From the NCBI GenBank assembly GCA_027943335.1, contig BSBK01006347.1, positions 124,001-188,000 on the forward strand: a stretch of DNA of 64,000 bases, in the 5' to 3' direction. Made by a program: the position numbers and the translations under genes. The DNA comes from Chamaecyparis obtusa. Its lineage: Eukaryota; Streptophyta; Pinopsida; Cupressales; Cupressaceae. Below the pieces are notes generated by a model. That model was not told the origin of the DNA. It worked only from the letters and a program-made list of their open reading frames with translations, and did not search any database. Shown in pieces: positions 1-11,599 of this stretch; positions within the stretch are counted from its first letter, which is position 1; each line of letters begins with the position of its first letter.

Positions 1-1103
1 TTCAATATCTCTTTCACATACTTTGACTAATTAATGAAAATTCCTTTCTCTGTCTGTTGTACATTCAATCCCAAAAAGTATTTGATAGGTCCAATCATGC
101 TCATCTCAAATTCACTCTGCATAGAAAATTTAGCACTGAGTTTTTCATTACCTCCAAAGTTAATGTCATCAATAAATATAGCTACAAGTAGTAGTCCTTC
201 AGATGTCTCTCTTATGAATAGGTTACAATCTGCTGCTCCTTTCTTGAATCCAATCTTTGTTAGATATCCATCAAGTCTCTCATACAAAGCTCTAGGGGCT
301 TTCTTAAGTCCATAGAGGGCTTTCTTCAATCTGCATACCATATCAGGTCTGTTTGATAGAGTAAATCCTTCTGGCTGCTCAATATATACTTCTTTTAATT
401 CACCATTCAGGAATGCTGACTTGACATCCATCTGATAAAATTTGAAGTTTTTGAATGTTTCATAAGCTAGAAACAACTTAATAGCTTCTAATCTTCTCAT
501 TGGTGCAAATGTGTCTTAATAATCAATGCCTTCTCTTTGTGCATATCCCTTATATACTAACCTTTCTTTATTCCTTACTACTGTACCATCTTCATTCATC
601 TTGTTTCTAAATATCCACTTTGTTCCAATCACATTCTTATCACTAGGTCTTGGGACAAGTTCCCAAGTGTCATTCTTAATAATTTGATCAAGTTCTTCTT
701 TCATAGCATCATGCCAGTTTGAATCATTACATGCATCTTCAACACTTAAGGGTTCAATCTGAGATAGTAAGCATACCACCTCATTTCTAACTAAGTTCTT
801 TGCTTGTGATCTTGTTAAGACTTTTCCGCTCTGATGTCCAATGATGTCTTTCTTGGAATGGTTTCTAGATATAAACTTTGGAACTTTAGGTGATGATGAT
901 TCATTAGCCTTAGGAGTTTTTTCTTCACTTATCTCAGGGTCATTGAATAACACATCAATACTATCAAACATTTGTTCAATAACTATCTCATTAGTGGAGG
1001 GTCTGGGTTCTTCTTCAATCATGGGTGAGTAATCATGATATCTTTCTTGAACCATAAAATTTTCATCAATCTTAACATGAGCACTTTCAATGATTTTTTT
1101 CAA
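1..1103 (-). pseudogene. pol: copia C reverse transcriptase (partial)
   Basis: Copia-type reverse transcriptase domain, cut by the window edge. It would copy element RNA into cDNA in the virus-like particle. The minus strand shows the usual string of motifs: an integrase-RT linker rich in acidic residues, WHDAMKEELDQI, then [26 protein letters not shown] with the first catalytic Asp, EQPEGF, LKKALYGLKKAPRALYERL, and the second catalytic pair in AIFIDDINFGGNE, ending near MSMIGPIKYFLGL. A stop separates the piece ending at about 516 from the piece starting at about 500, so the frame is broken in mid-domain. The catalytic Asp residues themselves are kept. Confidence 0.88.
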
Positions 1104-1964
1104 TCTTAAATTGAAACATCGATAAGCTTTAGTTTTAGTAGAGTAACCAAGGAAAATACCTTCATCACTTCTCGCATCAAACTTGCCTATTGCTTCATCC
1201 CTCTTGATGTAGCACTTGCTTCCAAAGATTCATAATTATTTTACTGTGGGAACACTACCAAACCATAGCTCATATGGTGTTTTGTCAGCACCAGGCCTCA
1301 ATTGAATTCTATTGATGGTGTAGACTGCTATATTGACTGCATCTCTCTAATAGGTGTGAGCAACTTTTCCTTCAATCATGATGGTGCATGTTGTATCAAG
1401 GATGATCCTATTCCTTCTCTCTACAAATTCCATTCTTCTGAGGGGTTCTAGGTGCACTTAACTGCCTCTTTATACCATGTTCTTCACAGTACTCATAGAA
1501 TCTGTCAGAGGTGAACTCTCCTCCTCTATCCAATCTCAAACATTTATCTTTAGTCCAAATTCATTCTCAACCTTAGCTTTGAATATCTTGAACTTTTCAA
1601 ATGCTTCTGACTTATATTTCAAGAATGTAACCCACATCATTCTAGTGTAATCATCAACAAACAAAATGAAATACCTTTCACAATAGTTTGATCTTGTTTG
1701 TGTTGGTCCACATAGGTCTATGTGAATAAGATCTAGCTTGTTCTCTACTGAATTGAGCTTGCTCCTGAATGTGTTTCTCACATGCTTTCCCATCACACAT
1801 TCCTTGCATATAGTATAAAATGGCTTTGCTATGCTAGGTAGATCTCTTACTACCTTTACATTGCTTATCTTAACTATGTTATCAAAATTGATATGACATA
1901 GTCTTTTATGCCACAACCATCTGTCATCTACTTTAGCAACAAAAGAACTTGCTTCTGGATTAAG
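1104..1964 (-). pseudogene. pol: copia C integrase
   Basis: Copia integrase region. The N-terminal zinc-binding part is visible as WLWHKRLCHINF followed by ICKECVMGK (HHCC pattern). The catalytic core continues with DLIHIDLCGPTQT and LFVDDYTRMMWVTFLK, then KVENEFGLKINV. Beyond about 1536 the frame shifts, and the rest (a region reading like DRGGEF, then the catalytic Glu region and the RT linker) is only visible in pieces down to about 1130. Copia integrase inserts the cDNA with a 5-bp duplication. Multiple frame breaks make this copy non-functional. Confidence 0.82.
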
Positions 1965-2570
1965 CTAAAAAACATTACCTTTAGTCTTTGATCCTGATGC
2001 AATTATTTCTCCTTCTTTGTTGTTAATGATGCACTTGTTTCTATTGAATTCCAATCTATAACCTTTGTCAAGTAACTGCCCAACACTTAGTAGGTTATGT
2101 TTCAAGCCATCAACATAAAGAACATCATCAGTACTATTCTTTCCATCCAAGGTGATGGCTCCTCTACCAATGATGGGTTTAGGAGTGTTATCTCCAAATC
2201 TAACCATGCCACCATTTTATTTGTCCAAATGAATAAATCTATCTTTATCACCTATCATGTGATGTGAACAACCACTATCTATAATCCAGTCTATCCTTAT
2301 ATCAGCTTGTGAAATCAATGCTAGCTCTTGTTTCTCTTTCTCATCTTCATGATCTATCTTATTGTTCATTTTCTCTATGATAGCAATAAATCCAATTTCT
2401 TCTTCAAATGAATCATCATCTAAAACTCCATCTCCAGCATAGTAACATTCCTTAGAGTATTTAGGCTTGTAGTCATTTTTGAAATTTCTACCTCTTAAGG
2501 GACATTTAGATGCAAAGTGACCAATCTTATTCCATGAAAAGAATTTAAATGGAAATTGACCTTCATATTT
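1965..2570 (-). pseudogene. pol: copia C zinc knuckle and aspartic protease
   Basis: This stretch joins the end of Gag to the protease. The nucleic-acid-binding zinc knuckle reads WNKIGHFASKCP, but the first two Cys of the CCHC motif are replaced (FKFFSWNKIGH), so it should not bind zinc normally. The protease core follows as WIIDSGCSHHMIGDKDRF with the DSG active-site triplet, then VRFGDNTPKPIIGRGAI and VLYVDGLKHNLLSVGQL, typical of copia proteases that cut the Gag-Pol polyprotein. In-frame stops occur before and after the protease piece that ends at 1965. Confidence 0.85.
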
Positions 2571-3332
2571 TCATTTTCCTTTCTTCTCTCTTTTGGAAAT
2601 CATAGCAATGAAATCATCTAGTGTTTTCTCTTCATCATCATCATCAAAATTACCAGAAGTGTTTACAGATTTCTTACCATGAACTGTTTCTTTGAAGGTT
2701 GTCTCACATTTAGGTTCCGTCTTCAATCTTGAAATCTCAAAAGTTGAGATTTTGCTAATCAAGGTCTCTCTCTTGAAATTTGATGTAAGCTGCATGGTTT
2801 CATCAAGGATGTTGATCTTATTTTCATATTATGGAGTGAGAGTAGTCATCAATTTATCCATAATGTCTTCCTTTGAGATCTCTCCACCATTGTTCCTGAT
2901 TTCGGCAACAACTTCATTGATCCTTTGATTGTAAGATCTGATGTTTTCTTTAGGAAACATCTCTAATGCATTATATCTTTTCATCCATGTCTTTCTATGC
3001 ACATCCTTTTCTTGTTTGTCTCCTTCAAATATGTCTTCTAGGAACTTCTATATTTTGTGGGTTGTATCTACCTTATTTATTTCTAAAAACTCACTATCAG
3101 ATAGGGTGCTGATAAGGGCTTCTTTGGCTATTGCATTCTGATGGAATAATTCCTTTTTCTTATCAGTAGCATCATCCTTTTCAAGGTCTTCTAAGGTAGG
3201 GATCTTGACTACTTTGATAGTTACATCAAAAACTTCAAAATCAATGCACTGCAAATGAGTCACCATCTTGTTCTTCCAATCAAGATAATTCTCTCCATCA
3301 AACTTAGGAATTTCTTTTATGAAGAATGCCAT
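2571..3332 (-). pseudogene. gag: copia C Gag
   Basis: Gag (UBN2-like copia capsid) starting at MAFFIKEIPKFDGENYLDW, 43 bases downstream of the primer binding site, which is why this start is preferred. The first piece runs to about 3048. After a stop the reading continues through KRYNALEMFPKENIRSYNQ and a further stop, then the acidic segment ending DDFIAMISKREKKGK. The capsid would package element RNA. The N-terminus differs from the MYKKEVPK-like starts of elements F, H and I, placing C in another copia lineage. Confidence 0.82.
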
Positions 3333-3374
3333 CTGATCAACCTCAAGCTATTAAAATTTCTCTTTGAGGCACTT

Positions 3375-3387
3375 GGCTCTGATACCA
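3375..3387 (-). other. Primer binding site of copia C (tRNA-Met type)
   Basis: The minus strand reads TGGTATCAGAGCC, complementary to the 3' end of plant initiator tRNA-Met as in many copia elements. It sits two bases inside the LTR end at 3390. Confidence 0.93.
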
Positions 3388-3389
3388 AT

Positions 3390-4715
3390 TGTTAGGAATA
3401 GTCCCAAGAGATAATTGAGAGTTGGGGGGGGGGGTGGATCAGTTATCTACAAGTTTCAATTCTTTATCCAATTAAGTATACTTAAGCATAAAGAAAATGA
3501 AACAACACTTCAACACAACTCTAATATTTTGGTTACGGGGAAACCCAAATAGGTAAAAACCCTGGTGGGAATTGACACCCACTAATATTCCACACTAGTG
3601 TATTATGATCCTTGTTAGAAGATCCTTAACCTTGTTAGGAGTTTCTTTACAATATATTTAGTACAGTAGACCTGGTCAAGGGTTAGACCCTATTAGGAGT
3701 CTTTTACAATAGTCCCTCTTAGGGGAGAGGATGCATTGTCCAAGAGCACACTGCTCAAAGGGGCGAAGGCTACAACCTTCTGAATAACAGATATACACTA
3801 TATCTAGATCTTGGTGAACTGTGCTTAGACCTGCTATCTGGATCAGTTCCAATGTATAGCACAACCACTTTACTTGGTCACATAGACCTTCTTCTAATGG
3901 CTCAACACTTTACACACTCTGCTCTGCTCTTCACAATCAACTATGAACCACACCCAAACAATCACAAATGATTGTCTATAAATATCTTTCCTCTAAATGA
4001 TATAATCAAGTTGGATTGTTAGAACCACCTTGAAATCATATTAGAGAAGCCATAAAAAACTCCAATAATAATTTAGTCAGCTCTACTAAGCACGCAACAC
4101 ATTCTGGGACATGTCCAATAAGATAATTGTAGACGTACGCTACACATTGTCAGCTCTACCAAAATAACTGTATCTTTCTCCTCAAGCTGAATTACTTCAT
4201 GTGCTCTTAACTAAAAATCACTAACTCTTCTCTAAGCTTAAATCCAAGGGCGCATACTGAAAGGATAGATGCAACTCTAGAATCAATAAAATCTCTGTCG
4301 ACTCTTCTGGACAAACATAGGAAACTGCTACTGGTGAATAGCAACTGCATAACTTCACTTTTATTGATCATCAGACTCTACGTCCATGAATGTAACATCA
4401 ATAATATATCTTCATCATATATCCAAGTGTGCAAGGCTCCATAATAATTGTACAGACAACCATACATAGAACACTGCTTGTTACTCTGACAAGAACACTG
4501 CTTGTTACTCTGTCAAGAACACTGCTGACACAAGCTGCTATATAACTGTCTGTACTACTAGTTAACCTCTACACCCATGATATCATGTTGATAACATGTC
4601 CATGCAACATATATTGAAAGACAACTTCATAATTCTTCCATGCATGCTACTTACCATATGTTGTCATCAATGACAAACATACAATCAGTACTGGCCTACT
4701 GGAAAATCTCCAACA
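3390..4715 (-). repeat. 5' LTR of copia C
   Basis: The 1,326-bp 5' LTR starts (plus strand) TGTTAGGAATAG next to the primer site and ends CTCCAACA at 4715. It carries an uninterrupted run of 11 G at 3424-3434 in the same place where the other copia LTRs have GATTCACCCCCC. It also has repeated TTGTTAG-type units around 3610-3720 and a roughly 24-bp tandem repeat (AAGAACACTGCTTGTTACTC, about 2.5 copies) at about 4468-4530 in U3. A TATA-like stretch lies near 3975-3985. The partner LTR is outside the window. Confidence 0.85.
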
Positions 4716-5923
4716 AAATTCCATCAAAGCCACCCTCGGTGGCACAAACTTTGGGAGTACATGAGGAGGTTGGGGGAAACTGTAGACTTTGATCAAAGTG
4801 AAGGTCATTGGCAAGTAGAAGTCACCCCAATTATGATCACCAGGCTATTTTTTATCATACTCCTTAGGCCTTAGGAGTTTAAGAACCTTGGTAGAGAACC
4901 TCACAATATTAGTACTCAATAAATTTAAAATTGGATGAACTATACAATTCTAGAATTCACAAAACTCATTCTCATTTGAGGTATAATTCCAAACCCTCAA
5001 CTAGAGTTGTACTGGGTTTGGTTGACCATTTATCATTGTTCTTGATCTTAACATGTGCACATTCATGTGGTTAATATTGAAAAATAGAATCAAGTGCATC
5101 AAAAGAGAGTAGTGAATGAATGTGGCTAGCTTTTTTTATCTTTTTTGATGTTTAACAAACCCTCATGCATATTGTCAATCACATACCAAATGTAATCATA
5201 ATCAGTATTCACATGTGAATTCTGTAAATGTAGGATGATCATCAATAGTTCTGCTGGCATCCGTTATTCCTCTCCATCCATACCAAGTACCCTACATAAC
5301 CCATATGCTAAGTATTTCATGTAGAAATGGAAGTCTTTAAACTCATAGGGTGCATTCATCTTACCATGTAGAGGGGTAATATACTTTCCTATCTTTGGCA
5401 TGTGCTGGGTAATCTGGGACTTTACCAAGTTCAACTGGTTTGCATATTTTTCCTTTTCTTTCCTCAGATCAATTTCTATGGAGGAAGAAGCATAAGTACC
5501 AAAATATTTTATTAATGACTCTCAATCTAAAGTAACCAAGGAAAACTTGTCACTCTTCTTGATGGTCTTAGAAACAGGGTCATAGTTTCTAGCCAATTCA
5601 AATAATAGGTCTACATCTAGGAAGACACCAGGGACTATTAATTTGGCCATGCCTAACTTCCATGCATTACATACATGGATCTTCCTGAATCAATTACTAT
5701 AGAAATAATTGAATAAATGATAGCCATAGCATGAAGGAGTAAGGGGATCTCTACAATTTTCCATTGAATCCAAAAAGGTCTCATCATTTATCTTTTTAAT
5801 TTGAGTTGATCCTGGGAGCAAGATGATGAATTCTTCAGAATAGTTGGGCTTCCCTTTCTACTCCTCTCCTTTTTCTTTAGCTCCTTCACTAGATGACATC
5901 CTACTAGATTCTGGAAAACTCAT
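4716..5923 (-). pseudogene. LTR-borne unknown ORF of gypsy A, copy in 3' LTR (N-terminal third)
   Basis: Unrecognised protein. It starts with ATG at 5923 (product begins MSFPESSRMSSSEGAKEKGE) and runs left until copia C interrupts it at 4715. The corresponding reading frame at 21098 in the other LTR has the same start. Recognisable shared pieces include AWKLGMAKLIVPGVFLDVDL, a KSDKFSLVTLD segment, HMPKIGKYITPLHGKMNAP and FKDFHFYMKYLAYGLCRVLG. Stops and frame changes are present in this copy and do not all coincide with those in the other, as expected for decay after insertion. Its presence in both LTRs shows the frame was part of the LTR when A inserted. Confidence 0.7.
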
Positions 5924-6394
5924 TTTGAAAATTTTGTATATGCTCAGTCTGCAACTTAGCCATTAAAATATCTTTGTTCACAAGTGAATTGCACTATATC
6001 TCAGGACTTCTCCTCTCCACTATATCTCTTTGAAAACTAAAAATTCATTAAGCGTAAGGAAAAATAGCTATCTTGTCCTTATATCATCATGCAATGAATG
6101 CAAAATTTTTGAGATCAGAGAAAATCCCTATGCAATCACTTCAACATTCACTTCTGCATATAACCAATTTAAAATTAGTTATCCATGCTATGTGAAGTTG
6201 ACATGTCTATTTAATTCTCCGAGGCAAGCAAAAAGGCCATAATTAATTTTCTCTATGATAAACCCTTAAAAACTTAATAAAACCCTTATTTTATGTTGAT
6301 TGGCTGCTATGTTTTTGCTTTTTCCACTTAAGTGATGTACTTTTACACGTCAGATGCTTTCTTTTATTTATTTATCATGAAGAATAACCACATT

Positions 6395-7400
6395 ACATTT
6401 GGAGATTCAGTGGCTGAAAGATCCTCATGATATCCAGACACTTTACTTAACCTTGGGTTTGATCACGAGATCCAGTGACATAAGAAAATCTCTAAATATC
6501 TGAATGTTTATCTTGATTGGGGTTATATATGAAGAATGAGTGATCAAAGGATTCACACGATCTCTAATATTTTAACTTAACTCACATTATATCATGAGAC
6601 TCAGTGAATGAAGAAATTCTTATAATCTCAAGATCTTTCCTCTAGCCAAAGTTTTATTAGGAGATTCAGCAACTGAATACATCTCCCAATCTCAAGGTGT
6701 TTACTTTAACTCATGTTTGATTGGGAGACTTAGTGACCACATCATTCTTATAATATCTAAATAGTAACATTAACTCTGGTCTCATTATTAGATTCAGTGA
6801 TAATAAGCATCTCTTAGTTGCTGGATACTTTTCTTAACCCGAGCTTTGTCTTGAGATTCAACGATAGCTATTGATCTTGGTCTTTATCGGCGGTAGTCTC
6901 TTAATCACTAAATGTTTAGTCATTAACCGCTGGCACTTGGAGATTCAAAGATAACCACATTCACCAAGTTGTTGAGTGTCTAAACTTAACTTTCAACTAT
7001 CATGAGATATGGAGATAACTACAAACTATCAAGTCTTTCACCTCTTCGCTAAATCTCTGAATCAAAATAGACTTCACCATTACATCATAAGATTCTGAGA
7101 TAACCATCTTTCATAAAACTGATTTCCTTTGTTCACTTAATCTTTGAATGATTGCTAAGTTAACTTCTACCTTGTGAGACTATGAGAAAACCATCACGCC
7201 AGATCGCTAAATGTTTAGATATCACCGTCAAGAACTTGGAGACTTGGAGAAAGCCTTTTCGCCAAGTCACTGTATAAAAAAATTAACTGCCCAGAACTTG
7301 GAGATTAAGAGATAACCATTTAAAACATTACTCATTCACTTGATCTCCAGATTAATATACTTAACTTTTGGACCTCCCGAGACTTGGAGAATGAAGAGAA
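6395..7400 (-). repeat. Degenerate 60-90 bp tandem array in U3 of gypsy A (3' LTR copy)
   Basis: About 13-15 diverged units follow one another, each with a core like GAGATTCAGTGA followed by a TCTCTNAATC-like stretch and a CTTAACTC-like stretch. Cores are visible near 6400, 6470, 6597, 6661, 6724, 6791, 6852, 6945, 7004, 7090, 7170, 7240, 7301 and 7380. The same array is in the 5' LTR at about 21530-22560. It carries no reading frame of note; the position in U3 suggests promoter or enhancer repeats. Confidence 0.75.
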
Positions 7401-7588
7401 ACAATAACCATGTGTTGAATACGAAACTTAAGTTTAATGGAAAAGTAACACACAATTAGACCTTGAGTAGGGTTTTATTTATTTATTTAGGCAAGACAAA
7501 TTTTATGAAACCTACGAAAACAAAGGACCTACTTTCTCAAGATAGGGAATTTCTCAAAAGATCTCAAAGGTATGAAATTTGGCTAATA

Positions 7589-9172
7589 GTGGCTCTGTCT
7601 GGGGATGATGGGTAACTTTTTCCCATGTAATAACTTTGAATTTACTAGAAGAGAAGACCACAAACTTGACAACAATGACAAATGTAGAGAGCACTTGGAA
7701 AAAACCTATTTACAAAGGCCAAACCAGATAGAAAGGAAACACACCACACCTATTCAAAAATTTACAACATATACAAACCTAACTACTATTCATGGAAATA
7801 AAATACCTTCAACTAAAGTATTTCTTCAAGAAATGTCCATGAACATGCAATTATTGAATGTCACCAGTGAGTTCTTTGACAATGTATGAATCTGGTCCCC
7901 ACTTTTCATGGATCAAGTATGGCCCTAACCAAATTGGATCAAATTTTCCACGGTTTCCTTTGTCTTCCAATATGGCATTCTAGAGTAATACCAAGTCATT
8001 GAGTTCAAATTTCCTTTCTACAAATTTCTTTTCATACAAGTTCTTGACTTGCAACTACATCTTAGCATTCTTTGAAGCTGATTCTCTTCTGGTTTCATCC
8101 AACTTGATGAAGTCTTCAATCCTCAACTGCAGTTCATCATCTAAATCTTCACTATACAACCGGAAAAATTTGTACATCTCTAATAGGTTTTTTTGAGGCA
8201 TCCTTGCATGTATTCCATATACCAAATCAAATGGTGCACACCCAATTGCCTTCTTAATAGTTACTCTATTAGCCCACACAACCAATGGCAATTTTAAATT
8301 CCATGTTTTTAAATTCTTTTCAAGGATCCTCTTGAGAATCTTTATTATGCTTTTATTGGTTGATTTTTCTTGTCCATTTCCTTGTAGATGATATGGTGAA
8401 GAATATGACATTTGGATCCCTAAAATTTCATAGGATTCCTTACAGTCATTAGATTTGAAGCACATTGCATTGTCACAGAAAATCCTTTCAGGACAACCAA
8501 ACCTTGTAGCAATGTTGTTGAATAAGAAACTAGTCACCACCTTGCTAGTTGCATTCCTTGTGGGAATAGCTTCTACCCATTTTATAAAATAACCAGTAGC
8601 AACTAAAATACAAGAGTTCCCTCTGCTAGACTTGTTTGGTATCTCTCCAATTAAATAGATTCCCCACTATTGGAAAGGGGCTTGCACTTCCACTGGCTTT
8701 AGTGGCACATTTATTGAAAAATTTAGCTTGCCATAAAATCTTTGAAAAGCATCACACTTTTCACCAGTCTTTCTGTATCTTTGAAAATTATGGGCCACCA
8801 AAACTCTGCTCTCAGAATATTTTGAGCATTACTTTTACCCATGTAGTATCCACTACATATCCCTTCATGCATTTCTCTGAGCAGTTTGTTAGTCTGACTT
8901 TCATCTACACATTTCAACAAAATACAATCCAGATTTCTTTTCCATAATTTGGATCTGATGATAACATACTTAATTGCTTGCAGCTTTAGAGCTCTTTTCT
9001 TGCCATCATCCAGTCCTAATGGACACTTCATATTCCTCAAATAATAAACAATATCTTGATACCAGATACAATCATCCATATCACAGGTGTAATAAATTTC
9101 AGTCTGATTTATTTGATTTGCATCAAGATTGGACCGAGCCATGAAATTTTCCAATCCTTGGCCTCTGACCAA
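7589..9172 (-). pseudogene. pol: gypsy A integrase
   Basis: Tat-type integrase. The N-terminal zinc-binding region reads LREMHEGICSGYYMGKSNAQ then ILRAEFWWPIIFKD. The second His is Tyr, and the CxxC becomes CDAF after a frameshift near 8723, so zinc binding is lost. The core continues (frame change) with WVEAIPTRNATSKVV, FGCPERIFCDNAMCF and SYSSPYHLQGNGQEKSTNKS, holding the middle Asp and the Glu of the DDE triad. The C-terminal part reads LEDKGNRGKFDPIWLGPYLI, ending GHFLKKYFS near 7820. The last 230 bases before the LTR at 7588 are non-coding. A clear polypurine tract is not visible; GGGAAAAAG near 7612-7625 on the minus strand is the best candidate. Confidence 0.85.
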
Positions 9173-9202
9173 TTTGGTAATTTGGATATCAATTTTAAAC
9201 TC

Positions 9203-10440
9203 CTAGATTCTATTTATCCATCTACATCTCCTCCCAGACACTTCTTGCCGTGAAAAGATATCCTTAACAACAACACTTGGTAAAAAATAAATCACTGTTG
9301 CACCCATGAGATAACATCTAAAAGCTTTCATAGCCTTAACAAGTGCATAAGCTTGATTTTCATTAATATCATACTTTAGTTCAGCAACTTGTAAAGACTT
9401 ACTGAAGAAAGCAATAGGTTGTTCAAAACCCTCACTATTTTTCTGTAATAGGACTATAGCAAGAGTGTGAAAAAAAGCGAAAGAAAAGATATGCATTGGA
9501 ATACCATAGTTTGGTGCCTTAAGCATAGGTGCATCCTTGATTGCCTATTTGATATTCCTGAAGGGATCATCAGGCTCACCATCCCATTTAATCTCAGATA
9601 CTTTCTTCAATGTTTTCAATATAGGCCTACTAATCTTAGCAAGATTTGTAGCAAATCTCCTCAAGAAGTTCACTTGGCCAAAGAAAGATTGGATTCCTTT
9701 TATGTTTTTTGGTTTCTGAATTTTGTCAATGGCCACTACCCTTACTGGATCAATTCTCACTCGTTATTTTCCAACTAGGTGACCCAATAATTTGCCTTCA
9801 GTCACACAAAATGCACACTTCCTAGGGTTCAAAGAGATGACATATTCCAAGGCTCTTACAAATATCTTTTCTAAATATAAGAAATGATCTTCTTCCCTCT
9901 TGGAATATGTAGTCAAGTCATCTTGGTATACCACAATAAAATCATTAATAAATTTTGCAAATGCAACATCCATTCCCCTTTGGAAAGGGGCACCAACATT
10001 TGTTAGACCAAATGGAATTCTCACATACACATAGGTTCCTCAAGGTGTTTTAAAGTCTATCTTGAACTATTCTAATTCTTTTAGAATCACTTGATTGTAA
10101 CCAGAGAAACCATCCATCATGGACATTAGGTCGAACCTAGTTACTCTTTGTAGCATTGCCTCCATGTTAGGCAAGTAGTAGTTGTCTTTCAAACAAGAGA
10201 TGTTTAAATTTCTGAAGTCTATACATAGTCTGATATCTCCATTCTTCTTTCAAACAAGAACTAAATTTGACACCCAAGAAGAATGTCTGATAGGCTCTAT
10301 GATTCCAACATCTCTTAGCTTCATTAGTTCTTCTTGCATCTTAGGTGCTAGGTTAGGATTGATTGGTCTCTTCTTTTGCCTAAAGGTTTAGCATATTTCT
10401 TCAAAGGAATGATATGCTGAAAAAAATCTTCTCTATAAAC
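9203..10440 (-). pseudogene. pol: gypsy A reverse transcriptase and canonical RNase H
   Basis: Reverse transcriptase is visible as IRHSSWVSNLVLV, KKNGDIRLCIDFRNLN, FDLMSMMDGFSGYNQV (first catalytic Asp), then RIPFGLTNVGAPFQRGMDVA, and the active-site box as VVYQDDLT, a Gln variant of the usual YxDD. The thumb region follows (KIQKPKNIKGIQSFFGQVNF). The RNase H piece at 9526-9203 reads AVLLQ-like AIVLLQKNSEGFEQPIAFFS then LKYDINENQAYALVKAMKAF, but the first catalytic Asp position appears as FFHT, so it is probably lost. Stops occur near 10030-10070 and between the pieces. The product would make and trim cDNA. Confidence 0.87.
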
Positions 10441-10960
10441 CTTCGGATCATCATATGAGAATGAAAATAAATTCCTTAATTTTCTTAATAACTCAATCAA
10501 AGCCTTCCTCACCTCTTAAGATATCTCTTTTCCAATGTACACCCTTTTAGGTGTTTCTTGTGTACCAAGAGTAATTTCCTCTAGGTCCATCTAGTCTCTT
10601 TTCTTAGTATCCATTTGGACTCTATCTTGACTATCAAACATAGTTTCATTTATAAGAATAATTTGTTTTCCCTCCATAGTCTCAACTAAAGCTGAACAAT
10701 CCAATTCCTAACCATAATACTTATCTTCATAGTTCATAAACCTCAAGATATCTTGGTCATCCTAAAAGACCTACCAATTCTCAATATTATCTGGTATACT
10801 GGGTCTAGTCTGCATTTCAACTTTTGAGATGCCTACAAAAGTTATGTCACTAGGATTGATTGCAATGTTGGCTAACAAGTCAGCCATTTTATTGTTGCTA
10901 CTATCCTTCCTTATAATATTTAATGCATTGAAAATTTCAATCATATACCAGACAACATTC

Positions 10961-11305
10961 CTATATTATTTCAACCTTTTTATTCTTAAAAGTATAGACT
11001 GAGCTCACTTGAGATACAACTAACTCAGAATCACCAACCACCTTTATACATTTGATTCCATGTTTGTGTGCCAATCTCAATCCTACTAACAATGCTTGAT
11101 ATTTTTCTATATTATTTGTACATGAGAAGCTTAATGTGAAAGAGAACTTATAAGTATTTCCTTCAGGAAAAATGAGTAGAAAACCTGCTCCTGAACCATC
11201 TTTACAATTTGAACCATCAAAGTACATCACCCACAACTCACCTTTCTCTGATGTGACATTTAATTCCATAGCGACAGGAGGAAAGATAGGTTCTCTTTCA
11301 AGCAT
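10961..11305 (-). pseudogene. gypsy A second RNase H (RNase HI / RVT_3-like) between protease and RT
   Basis: An RNase HI-like domain of the kind acquired by Tat elements and also found in plant LINEs. Visible motifs are WVMYFDGSNCKDGSGAGFLL (first catalytic Asp), SCTNNIEKYQALLVGLRLAH and VVGDSELVVSQV (third catalytic Asp). The second-box Glu, normally in an AEY triplet, reads IEKY, a Glu-to-Lys change that should inactivate it. It lies before RT, whereas in the Tat elements I know it is usually placed between the canonical RNase H and integrase. The preceding 200 bases read MKWSVSMGGILQYDLSYETF, a conserved spacer of this lineage. About 500 bases (10440-10960) between it and RT contain broken pol linker. 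Confidence 0.82.
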
Positions 11306-11599
11306 AGTGACTTATGTCCTGAAAGATTAATATCAGTATCTACAAAACAGGTAATCTCATTATCAATATTTTTCTCAATCATATGGGTAACTCTTGGCTC
11401 CCTTTCAACCTTAACAGATTGATCATCTATCTTGAAAGTTTCATAGGAGAGGTCATATTGTAAAATTCCACCCATAGAAACACTCCATTTCATAGATAAT
11501 AGCATTCCATAATGAGGAGGAATTTCCACTACCAGACACTCATAGTCAGTTCCTTTTCTAGATAGGCTGCCAGTTTGTAGGGAAGTACATTAATAATCC

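Larger units (their letters stand above)
1..4715 (-). mobile_element. Ty1/copia retrotransposon C, 3' part outside window
   Basis: A minus-strand copia element running off the left edge. Reading leftwards it has a 5' LTR, a tRNA-Met primer site, gag, protease, integrase and most of reverse transcriptase, the copia order. RNase H and the 3' LTR are outside the window. Its right end lies inside the 3' LTR of gypsy element A: the flank at 4716 onward matches the sequence at about 19936 onward in A's 5' LTR, so the join at 4715/4716 is the insertion point. The next five bases, AAATT, are the likely target duplication, but the partner copy is not visible. Several stops and frame changes make it inactive. 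Its Gag is clearly different from that of elements F, H and I, so it is another copia family. Confidence 0.9.
4716..7588 (-). repeat. 3' LTR of gypsy A (partial, cut by copia C)
   Basis: The visible part is 2,873 bp and aligns along its whole length with 19936-22728. It ends (plus strand) GGCTAATA where the 5' LTR ends GGCTAACA, so its terminal dinucleotide is mutated. It contains the first third of the LTR-borne reading frame (5923 leftwards), a CCAAT/TATA-like promoter region at about 6190-6300 and the U3 repeat array at about 6395-7400. The rest lies left of the window, beyond copia C. Confidence 0.85.

Noticed and set aside
34..315. Plus-strand open frame of 93 codons
   Set aside because: It is antisense to the copia C reverse transcriptase, whose motifs are clear on the minus strand.
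6395..7400. Possible CRISPR-like or satellite array
   Set aside because: Units are too diverged and variable in length, there are no unique spacers of fixed size, the context is a plant LTR, and the array is collinear in both LTRs.
7589..7606. TGGCTCTGTCTGGGGATG beside the A 3' LTR looks like a plus-strand gypsy primer site
   Set aside because: All coding domains of A are on the minus strand and a better primer site exists at 16567-16585 next to the other LTR, so this is the end of the internal region, probably coincidence.
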